Source of the DNA: Acidobacteriota bacterium
GTDB taxonomy: Bacteria; Acidobacteriota; Polarisedimenticolia; J045
Reading direction: 5' to 3'
Length of the DNA: 41,266 bases
NCBI GenBank assembly: GCA_025456425.1
Contig: JALOKP010000038.1
Span: forward strand, 1-41,266
Shown: positions 35,465 to 41,266 of the stretch, one piece after another
Layout of the letters: the number at the start of each line of letters is the position of its first letter
How positions within the stretch are numbered: the stretch's first letter is position 1
Notes under the pieces: model-generated
The model's input: only the letters and a program-made list of their open reading frames with translations
The model's database searches: none
What the model was told of the DNA's origin: nothing
Made by a program: the position numbers and the translations under genes

Positions 35465-36811
35465 TCAGGGCTCCGGCGGAGCGGTGAGGAGCCACTCGTA
35501 GGCCGGCTGCACGACGATCCCCTTCGGGACGTCGGCCGGCATCGCGTCGCGGGTCAGCGTGAGCAGTCGCCTGGTTGCCCGCGGGAAGGCGGGGACCGCG
35601 TCGATGAGCGCGCGCAGCTCGCGGTCCGCCGTGCCGGCGTCGGTGGGGTCGGCGGCGACCTGGATCAGTTCGGTTCCGCCGCCCGCGGCGCGCGCAAGGA
35701 AGTCGACCTCGAACCCTGCGGGCGTGCGCACGTACGTCACCGCGAGGCGGCGCCGCTCCAGCTCGATGAGGACCGCCGTCTCGAGCGCGTGACCCAGGTT
35801 GGCGCGCCCGGTCCGGTCGAAGACCGGGATCAAGCCCGCGTCCACGGGATAGGCCTTGCGCGGGTTGACCATGCGCTGGCGCTCGGAGCCGGTCTCCATC
35901 CAGACGGTGCGGACCAGGAAGCAGTCCTCGAGGTGAGCGAGCAGCTCGTGGACCGTGTCCTTGGAGATCGCGATTCCCTGCGACCTGAGGGCCGCGTAGA
36001 ACTTCTCGACGCTGAACATCGCGGCAGCGTTTCCGAGCAGGTGCCGGACCAGCCACCGCAACCCGGTCACGTTGGTCACCCCGTGTCGCTCGACGACGTC
36101 GCGCAGGATCGCCACGTCGACGTAGTCGCGCAGGAGCTGATGCCGCGTCGCGGCGTCCGCCCCCTGGGCCTCCGGGAAGCCGCCGCCGGCCAGCCAGTCG
36201 AGGAACGCGCGCTCGATCCGCGAGCGCTCTCGCGGGGAAAGGAACCCGGGCCGAGCGGGGACGGCCTGGCCCCCGTGGCGCAGCGCCTCCTCGAAGCTGA
36301 AGGGGTGGATCACCACCTCCCAGGCCCGGCCCCGCAGCGCGGTCGCGACCTCGCGCGAGAGCAAGGCCGAGGAGGAGCCGGTGACGAAGATCTCGACCCG
36401 CTCGGAGTCGAGGAGGCGGCGCACGAACCGCTCCCATCCTGGCACGAGCTGGATCTCGTCGAGGCACCAGGTAGCCATCTCGCGCCCGCGCAGCGCCGGA
36501 AACAGGCGGTAGTAGTCCTCGACCATTGTCCCCAGGTGGTCCGCCGTCAGCCCATCCAGGCGCTCGTCCTCGAAGTTGAGGTAGGGGAGCCGCTCGCGAG
36601 CTGCTCCCCGCTCCAGCCGCTCGCGACGCAGCTGGTGCAGGAAGGTGGTCTTCCCCGCGCGCCGCATCCCGACCACCGCCGTCGCCTTGCGCGGGAACTG
36701 GACCGCGCCGAAGACCCGGCGCGGCGTCGACTCGGGTGGCGGATCCTCGAGCGAGGCCGCGAGCTTTTCGCTGAGCCGCAGGGCCAGGGCGGACGAGGCA
36801 GGATCGACCAT
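35465..36811 (-). CDS. AAA ATPase with DUF4143-like C-terminal domain
   Basis: 448 residues. Residues 35-200 form the AAA_14 ATPase domain: Walker A GMRRAGKTT, a DED-like strand YLNFEDERLDGL, Walker B-like TWCLDEIQLVPGWE and sensor FVTGSSSALLS, then HPFSFEEAL. From about 205 the DUF4143 part has the GGFPEAQ turn, a winged-helix-like segment with YAALRSQGIAISKDTVHELL, and a nuclease-like GFEVDFLARAAGGGTELIQV core where the usual lysine of the E-x-K pair is replaced. The family is widespread, often horizontally moved, and of unknown function. Upstream lie two palindromes; downstream the repeat protein follows after 2 bp. Confidence 0.9.
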   Translation of the reverse strand: MVDPASSALALRLSEKLAASLEDPPPESTPRRVFGAVQFPRKATAVVGMRRAGKTTFLHQLRRERLERGAARERLPYLNFEDERLDGLTADHLGTMVEDYYRLFPALRGREMATWCLDEIQLVPGWERFVRRLLDSERVEIFVTGSSSALLSREVATALRGRAWEVVIHPFSFEEALRHGGQAVPARPGFLSPRERSRIERAFLDWLAGGGFPEAQGADAATRHQLLRDYVDVAILRDVVERHGVTNVTGLRWLVRHLLGNAAAMFSVEKFYAALRSQGIAISKDTVHELLAHLEDCFLVRTVWMETGSERQRMVNPRKAYPVDAGLIPVFDRTGRANLGHALETAVLIELERRRLAVTYVRTPAGFEVDFLARAAGGGTELIQVAADPTDAGTADRELRALIDAVPAFPRATRRLLTLTRDAMPADVPKGIVVQPAYEWLLTAPPEP

Positions 36812-36821
36812 CGCTGTCCAG

Positions 36822-36844
36822 ATTCTCCTTTTGAAGAGGAGATA
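36822..36844. repeat. Palindromic element, copy 1 (covers the ribosome site)
   Basis: A 23-bp AT-rich element, imperfectly palindromic around TCTCCT...AGGAGA. It matches copy 2 at 36855-36877 in 20 of 23 positions. On the minus strand it contains AAGGAG, 13 bases before ATG 36811, so a protein bound here or an RNA fold could block ribosome access. Confidence 0.7.
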
Positions 36845-36854
36845 TTAGTCTCAA

Positions 36855-36877
36855 ATTCTCCTTCTGAAAAGGCGATA
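36855..36877. repeat. Palindromic element, copy 2 (covers the promoter)
   Basis: Second copy of the 23-bp element, placed 33 bp (about three helical turns) from copy 1. It occupies the spacer and -10 of the best candidate promoter for the ATPase gene, a standard place for a repressor site. Confidence 0.7.
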
Positions 36878-36883
36878 AGTCAA
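36855..36883 (-). promoter_or_regulatory. Candidate promoter of the ATPase/repeat-protein pair
   Basis: On the minus strand, TTGACT (36883-36878) is followed after 17 bp by GAGAAT (36860-36855); transcription would start near 36848. A second overlapping choice is TTTTCA (36870-36865), a 17-bp spacer and TAATAT (36847-36842). The region is clearly richer in A and T than the rest of the window. Confidence 0.42.
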
Positions 36884-36905
36884 GAGGTCGCCTTCCCGGG
36901 TCCGG

Positions 36906-36925
36906 GAGCGGGGGAAACCCCGCTC
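36906..36925 (-). terminator. Hairpin at the end of the M20-ArfB gene
   Basis: GAGCGGGG (minus strand, 36925-36918) and CCCCGCTC (36913-36906) form a perfect 8-bp stem with a TTTC loop, overlapping the stop codon at 36926-36924. No T run follows, so termination may be partial. Confidence 0.38.
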
Positions 36926-38735
36926 ACTCCTCCCCGCGCACCCTCCCGCGGTGACGCTTTACCGCCCCGCGGCGGACCTTCTCCTCCCGGCGCTGCACTT
37001 TCTGGGCCCGCGGCACGCGGGTCTCGAAGCGCGGCGCCTCCTCCGCCAGCGCCCAGCGCAGCAGCTCGACGAAGCGCTCCCGGGCCGCGTCGCGGTTGGC
37101 GGCCTGGCTCCGCGAGGACTGGGCTACCACCCGCAGCACGCCGTCCTTCGAGATCCGCGTCGCCAGCCGCGCCAGGATCCGGGCCCGCTGGTCGTCGTCC
37201 AGGGCGGGGGAGTGGGCGACGTCGAACAGCAGCGTGGCGCGCGAGCTGACCTTGTTGACGTGCTGGCCCCCCGGCCCCCCGCTGCGCGAGAAGGCGAACG
37301 ACACCGCCTCGTCCGCCTTCTTCTTCGGGGCGGCCTTCTTCTTCGGGGCCGGCGCGTCGCCGCCGGCGAAGCTGGCCGGCAGCTCCTCGAACAGCGCCGC
37401 CGCGGCCTCGTTGCCGCGGTAGAACTGGTCGAGGTCGAACTTCTCGTTGGGGGCGTGGAGGTTGTCGTCGGGCAGGCCGATCCCCATCAGCACCGCCGGA
37501 ACGCCGAGCAACTTGCCGAAGGTTCCGACGACCGGGATCGAGCCCCCCTCGCGCATGAAGACCGGCGTCTTGCCGAACGCACGCTTCAGCGCACGGGCCG
37601 CGGCGGCCAGCGACGGGTGGTCGGTCTCGGCCAGCCAGGCCTCGCCGCCGTGCAGGTTCTTCACCTCCACCCGGACCGCCTTCGGGGCGATCTTCTTGAT
37701 GTAGGCGATCACCTTCTTCGCGATCTCGTCCGGCGTCTGGTAGGGAACGAGGCGCATCGAGATCTTGATGTGGGCCTCGGCCGGGATCACGGTCTTGGCC
37801 CCCGCGCCGGTGAAGCCGCCCCAGATCCCGTTGACCTCCAGCGTCGGCCGCGCCCAGGTCCTCTCGAGCGTCGTGAATCCCTTCTCGCCGAACAGCTCGG
37901 GCGCGCCCAGCTCCTTCTTGTACTTCGCGTCCTTGTGCGGCAGCGCAGCGAAGGCCTTGCGCTCGGCGGCGGAGAGCTTGCGGACCTTGTCGTAGAAGCC
38001 GGGGACCTTGATCTTCCCGTTCAGGTCCTTCAGCCCGGCGACGAGCTGCGCCGCCGCGAAGGCGGGGTTGATCACCGCGCCGCCGAAGCTGCCGGAGTGC
38101 AGGTCGGACTTGGTGCCGTAGAGGTCGACCTGGAGGTAGACCAGGCCCCGCAGCGCGTGGGTGATCGACGGTACCCCCTTGGCGAAGAAACCGGTGTCGG
38201 AGACCAGCACCGCGTCGCACTTCAGCAGGTCCTTGTGGGCCTTGAGGAAGTCGTCCAGCGACGGGGAGCCGACCTCCTCCTCCCCCTCGATCAGGAACTT
38301 GACGTTGACCGGGCAGGTCCCGCCGGTCTTCAGGTGCGCCTCCAGCGCGTTGGCGTAGATGATCATCTGCCCCTTGTCGTCGCAGGCGCCGCGGGCGTAG
38401 ATCTTCCCGTCGCGCACGGTCGGCTCGAAGGGGGGCGTCGTCCAGAGCTCGATCGGGTCGACCGGCTGGACGTCGTAGTGGCCGTAAGCCAGCACCGTCG
38501 GCGCTCCCGGGGCACCGAGCCACTCGCCATAGACGATCGGGTGCTTCGGGGTCTCGAACAGCTCGACCCGTGTACAGCCCGCCCCGCGCAGCCGGTCGGC
38601 GACCCACTGCCCGGCGCGGCGGACCTCGCCGGCGAGTTCGGGGTCGGTGCTGATCGACGGGATGCGGAGCAGGTCCATGAGCTGGTCGAGGTGGCGCTGG
38701 CGGTTCTCGCGGACGTAGCTGACGGCTGCACTCAT
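36924..38735 (-). CDS. M20 family dipeptidase fused in frame to an ArfB-type ribosome-rescue hydrolase
   Basis: 603 residues. The first 457 or so are a complete M20 metallopeptidase (CNDP/DapE-like): metal ligands in YGHYDVQP, GACDDKGQ and EGEEEVGS, SDTG, and a C-terminal LHAPNEKFD. A linker of Lys, Ala and Pro (APKKKAAPKKKA) leads directly into an ArfB/ICT1 (RF-1-like) domain at about 478-603: FSRSGGPGGQHVNK with the GGQ motif at 489-491, SSRATLLFDV, and a C-terminal basic tail (RREEKVRRGAVKRHRGR) of the type that enters the mRNA channel. No stop lies between them. A GTG at 37304 could start a separate ArfB of 126 residues, but without a clear ribosome site. Its start overlaps the upstream methyltransferase by 4 bp. 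Confidence 0.87.
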   Translation of the reverse strand: MSAAVSYVRENRQRHLDQLMDLLRIPSISTDPELAGEVRRAGQWVADRLRGAGCTRVELFETPKHPIVYGEWLGAPGAPTVLAYGHYDVQPVDPIELWTTPPFEPTVRDGKIYARGACDDKGQMIIYANALEAHLKTGGTCPVNVKFLIEGEEEVGSPSLDDFLKAHKDLLKCDAVLVSDTGFFAKGVPSITHALRGLVYLQVDLYGTKSDLHSGSFGGAVINPAFAAAQLVAGLKDLNGKIKVPGFYDKVRKLSAAERKAFAALPHKDAKYKKELGAPELFGEKGFTTLERTWARPTLEVNGIWGGFTGAGAKTVIPAEAHIKISMRLVPYQTPDEIAKKVIAYIKKIAPKAVRVEVKNLHGGEAWLAETDHPSLAAAARALKRAFGKTPVFMREGGSIPVVGTFGKLLGVPAVLMGIGLPDDNLHAPNEKFDLDQFYRGNEAAAALFEELPASFAGGDAPAPKKKAAPKKKADEAVSFAFSRSGGPGGQHVNKVSSRATLLFDVAHSPALDDDQRARILARLATRISKDGVLRVVAQSSRSQAANRDAARERFVELLRWALAEEAPRFETRVPRAQKVQRREEKVRRGAVKRHRGRVRGEE

Positions 38736-40075
38736 CGGTCGGTCCTCGGCAACGCCGGCAGGCCGGGGCGGGTCAGCACCAGCTGCAGGTCGTTGAGGTA
38801 GCGCGAGGCGAACCCCGCCTCGCAGTAGGCGAAGTAGTACTCCCAGGTTCTCTGGAAACGCGGGTCGAACCCCAGCCGGGCCAGCTCGGCGGCCTGCGCC
38901 AGGAAGCGCCGGCGCCAGGCGGCCAGGGTCGGGGCGTAGTGCGGGCCGATGTTCTCGAGCTGCTCGACCACGAGGCTCGAGGCGCGCGTCATCGCCTCGC
39001 ACAGCGCGGTCAGCGACGGGATCACGGCGCCGGGGAAGACGTGCTTCTGGATGAAGTCGACGCGCCCGAGGTACCCCTCGTAGCGCTGGTCGGGGAGCGT
39101 GATGACCTGGATCACGCCCCGGCCCCCCGGCGCCAGCAGCCGGTCGATCGCCGCGAAGTAGGCTCCGAAGTACTCGTGCCCGACCGCCTCGAGCATCTCG
39201 ATCGAGACGACCCGGTCGTACGAGCCGCGGGCGTGGCGGTAGTCGCACAGCTCGATCGCGACCTGGTCCGCCAATCCGGCCTCGCGGACCCGCGCAAGGG
39301 CCCAGGCGCGCTGTTCCTCCGAGACCGTCAGGCCCGTCACCCGCACGCCGTACTCCCGGGCCGCGGTCAACGCGGTCGAGCCCCAGCCGCAGCCGATCTC
39401 GAGGAGGTGCATCCCCGGCGCGAGCTGCGCCTTGTCGAGGATCCGGCGGATCTTCCGCAGCTGCACCGTCTCGAGCGGTTCGTCGGGGCGCTCGAAGAGG
39501 CCGCACGAGTAGGTCATCGTCGCGTCGAGGAAGAGCTGGAAGAAGTCGTTCCCCAGGTCGTAGTGGGCGCGAATGTTGCGGCGGCTGCCGCCGGGGGTGT
39601 TGCGGCGGCGCAGGTGGTCGAGCCGGTCGGCGGCCCGGCGCAGCAGGCTCGGGGTGCCGGCCTCGCCCGCCAGCACCTCTTCGTTGGCGATGAACAGGGA
39701 GATCACCGCGGTCAGATCGGGCGTGGTCCACTCGCCGTCGACGAACGACTCGGCGAAGCCGAGGTCGCCCCCCAGCGCGACGCGGGGGAAGAAGGCCCAG
39801 GAGCGGACGTCGATCGCGGCCACGGGACCGGGCACCCCGGCGTCCTCGCGGGCGCCGAAGCGCCGCACCGAGCCGTCGGGGAGCCGGAGTTCCAGCCGGC
39901 CGCGCTCGAGCGCCGCGAGCGCGCCCAGCACGCGCCGCGCCAGCCAGCGCTCGATCGCACCCGGCGCGGCAGCAGGCGGCGCCGGGGCGGCGCGCGGCGC
40001 GGCCCCGGCCGGAGCCCCTCCCGGGGCGGCGGGCGACCCGGGGGGCGCGTCGGGTTCGGCGGTGGAAGAGCTCAT
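38732..40075 (-). CDS. cfa: Cyclopropane-fatty-acyl-phospholipid synthase-like methyltransferase
   Basis: 447 residues. After about 38 Pro/Ala-rich residues comes the CFA N-terminal domain (ELRLPDGSVRRFG, SFVDGEWTTPDL) and the SAM methyltransferase domain with LLEIGCGWGSTALTAAREYG (SAM motif I), YDLGNDFFQLFLDATMTYSCGLF, VSIEMLEAVGHEYF and FIQKHVFPG, all hallmarks of CfaS. It methylenates cis double bonds of membrane phospholipid acyl chains, using SAM. A close alternative is a different SAM-dependent lipid methyltransferase of the same family (mycolic-acid-like). It is first in a minus-strand pair with the M20-ArfB gene (ATGA overlap). Confidence 0.9.
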   Translation of the reverse strand: MSSSTAEPDAPPGSPAAPGGAPAGAAPRAAPAPPAAAPGAIERWLARRVLGALAALERGRLELRLPDGSVRRFGAREDAGVPGPVAAIDVRSWAFFPRVALGGDLGFAESFVDGEWTTPDLTAVISLFIANEEVLAGEAGTPSLLRRAADRLDHLRRRNTPGGSRRNIRAHYDLGNDFFQLFLDATMTYSCGLFERPDEPLETVQLRKIRRILDKAQLAPGMHLLEIGCGWGSTALTAAREYGVRVTGLTVSEEQRAWALARVREAGLADQVAIELCDYRHARGSYDRVVSIEMLEAVGHEYFGAYFAAIDRLLAPGGRGVIQVITLPDQRYEGYLGRVDFIQKHVFPGAVIPSLTALCEAMTRASSLVVEQLENIGPHYAPTLAAWRRRFLAQAAELARLGFDPRFQRTWEYYFAYCEAGFASRYLNDLQLVLTRPGLPALPRTDR

Positions 40076-40185
40076 CGGGACCGTCCGGACCGATCAAGAT
40101 AGCAGACCGGCGGGGCGGCTTGCCCCCGCCCGACCCGGGGGGTAGCCTCGCCCGGCCTCACCCCCGAGGCCGCCGGAGCGCCGCG

Positions 40186-40560
40186 ATGCAGGGCCGCATC
40201 ACCGTCAACGGGATCCGCTTCCACGCCTTCCACGGCCTGACCAAGCTCGAGCGCCAGATCGGCGTGCGCCACCGCGTCGACATCGCGATGAAGGCCGACA
40301 TCGAGAAGGCGGCCGGGACGGACCGGATCGAGGACACCGTCGACTACCGCGAGATCCACGACATCGTGATCCGGGTCGGGCGCCAGAACTCCTTCCACCT
40401 GATCGAAACGCTCGCGGTGCGGATCGCGAAGGAGATCCTCGAGCGCTACCGTTGCGACGAGGTCCGCGTCTCGGTCCAGAAGGAGACGCCGGTGCTCGAC
40501 GGGATGGTCGACTCGGTGGGGGTCGAGGTCACGCTCGGAAAGGAGCACCTCTCGCCATGA
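40186..40560 (+). CDS. folB: Dihydroneopterin aldolase
   Basis: 124 residues. GRITVNGIRFHAFHGLTKLERQIG has the typical FolB start (catalytic region with the FHG run and the conserved Glu), VDYREIHDIVI follows, and LIETLAVRIAKEIL is the second conserved element. FolB splits 7,8-dihydroneopterin to 6-hydroxymethyl-dihydropterin and glycolaldehyde in folate synthesis. ATG 40186 is chosen by the family start. The 110-bp gap before it lies between divergent genes and shows only a weak TAGCCT hexamer at 40142-40147. It overlaps queD by 4 bp. Confidence 0.92.
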   Translation: MQGRITVNGIRFHAFHGLTKLERQIGVRHRVDIAMKADIEKAAGTDRIEDTVDYREIHDIVIRVGRQNSFHLIETLAVRIAKEILERYRCDEVRVSVQKETPVLDGMVDSVGVEVTLGKEHLSP

Positions 40561-40928
40561 GACTGCGCCGCGAGTACCGCTTCGAAGCCAGCCACATCCT
40601 GCCGCGCCACCCCGGCGCCTGCTCGCGCCTGCACGGCCACAGCTACCGCTTCATCGTCGAGCTCGAGGGGCCGATCGACGGCTACTCCGGGATGGTGATC
40701 GACTTCGGCGACCTCGACCTGGTGGTGAAGGAGCGCGTGCTCGACCTGGCCGACCACCGCCACTGGAACGACCGGCTCGAGAACCCGACCGCGGAGTGGA
40801 TCTCGGTCTGGATCTGGGACCAGCTCAAGCCGGCGCTGCCCGGGCTGACCGCGCTCGAGATGTTCGAGGTCGAGGGGGCGTCGTGCTACTACCGCGGTGA
40901 GCACTCGCCGGGCGGTGCCGGCGCGTGA
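40557..40928 (+). CDS. queD: 6-carboxy-5,6,7,8-tetrahydropterin synthase / 6-pyruvoyltetrahydropterin synthase-like
   Basis: 123 residues. FEASHIL gives the first zinc histidine, and CSRLHGHSY gives the catalytic Cys and two zinc histidines (CxxxHGH, the QueD/PTPS pattern rather than the PTPS-III pattern with Glu). DFGDLDLVVKERVLDLADHRHWND and the PTAEWIS element complete the family. QueD converts 7,8-dihydroneopterin triphosphate to a carboxy-tetrahydropterin for queuosine; related enzymes make pyruvoyl-tetrahydropterin. ATG 40557 overlaps folB, and its stop overlaps folE (GTGA). The AAGGAG at 40539-40544 supports the start. Confidence 0.92.
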   Translation: MRLRREYRFEASHILPRHPGACSRLHGHSYRFIVELEGPIDGYSGMVIDFGDLDLVVKERVLDLADHRHWNDRLENPTAEWISVWIWDQLKPALPGLTALEMFEVEGASCYYRGEHSPGGAGA

Positions 40929-41266
40929 ACCGCGAGCGGATGGAGCGCGGGATCCGCGAGTTCCTCGCGGGGCTCGGCGTCGAGTCGGCCTGCCCCAGCG
41001 GACTGGCGCCGGACGAGCTGCTGCGCGAGACCCCCCGCCGCGTCGCCGCGGCCTTCGCCGACGACCTGCTGGCGGGATACGTCGAGGACCCCGACGCGCA
41101 CCTGGAACCGGTGGCGGTCGGCGGCGCAGCCGGGCCGGTCGTGCTGCACGGGATCCGGTTCGTCTCGGTCTGCGCCCACCACCTGCTGCCGTTCCGCGGC
41201 CAGGCCAGCGTCGGCTTCGTGCCCGACCGCTCCCACGTCGGGATCGGCGGGATCGCCCGGCTGGTC
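40925..41266 (+). CDS. folE: GTP cyclohydrolase I (3' end outside window)
   Basis: The first 114 residues of FolE are present; the frame is open to the window end. ETPRRVAAAFADDLLAGY, VSVCAHHLLPFRGQASVGFVPD and VGIGGIARLV are typical of type IA enzymes, the first zinc Cys being in CAHH. The enzyme makes 7,8-dihydroneopterin triphosphate from GTP, the common precursor of the folate (FolB) and queuosine (QueD) branches encoded just upstream. GTG 40925 overlaps the queD stop by 4 bp. The N-terminus is short compared with E. coli FolE. Confidence 0.93.
   Translation, partial: MNRERMERGIREFLAGLGVESACPSGLAPDELLRETPRRVAAAFADDLLAGYVEDPDAHLEPVAVGGAAGPVVLHGIRFVSVCAHHLLPFRGQASVGFVPDRSHVGIGGIARLV

Noticed and set aside
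40557-40928. PTPS-III-type enzyme replacing FolB
   Set aside because: The active site has Cys (CSRLHGHS) without the Glu that marks PTPS-III, and a real folB lies directly upstream.

Overview
The window is about 41 kb of very GC-rich bacterial chromosome. Genes are tightly packed, with many 4-bp stop/start overlaps, and no gap without a gene exceeds about 210 bp. The gene mix suggests an Acidobacteriota-like organism or a similarly GC-rich deep-branching Gram-negative: a PilM/N/O/P-type secretion operon with pseudopilins, a TPR-secretin carrying a C-terminal cohesin-like domain, carboxypeptidase-regulatory-like repeat proteins, and many exported proteins. This is inferred from architecture only; there is no rRNA or other decisive marker.

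Region 1 (1-12180, + strand) is one long operon for an envelope secretion or pilus machine. It holds the end of an unrecognised gene, the GspF/PilC platform protein, the GspE/PilB ATPase, PilM-, PilN- and PilO-like assembly proteins, and one continuous reading frame that joins a PilP/GspC-like protein to a lipoprotein-type TPR-secretin-cohesin. Two GspG-type pseudopilins, an Ig/PKD-domain lipoprotein and a third, atypical pseudopilin-like protein follow. The machine mixes type IV pilus-style alignment proteins with type II-style pseudopilins.

Region 2 (12239-21366, + strand) is housekeeping: an M16 peptidase, dUTPase, a YycJ/WalJ-like metallo-beta-lactamase-fold protein, purB, purF, purM and purN, an MFS transporter, and a RadC-family protein. 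The four pur genes cover several steps of IMP/AMP synthesis.

Region 3 (21432-32390) holds a CPA2 cation/proton antiporter with a TrkA-N domain, a convergent sulfatase-like lipoprotein, the trpS-tyrS pair, a secreted trypsin-like protease with a cysteine-rich tail, an MFS exporter on the minus strand, an M1 aminopeptidase and a small four-helix membrane protein.

Region 4 (32430-40075, minus strand) contains two gene pairs. In transcription order the first is a cyclopropane-fatty-acid-synthase-like methyltransferase followed by an M20 dipeptidase fused in frame to an ArfB-type (GGQ) ribosome-rescue domain. The second is an AAA ATPase with a DUF4143-like C-terminus followed by a protein of about eleven tandem beta-sandwich domains. 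The ATPase is preceded by two near-identical AT-rich palindromes that overlap its likely promoter.

Region 5 (40186-41266, + strand) is a pterin cluster, folB-queD-folE, with folE cut by the window end.

The most unusual points are the M20-ArfB fusion, the unbroken PilP-secretin-cohesin frame with an internal lipoprotein signal, and the duplicated palindrome in front of the ATPase/repeat-protein pair. No CRISPR array, tRNA, rRNA, insertion sequence or prophage was seen.
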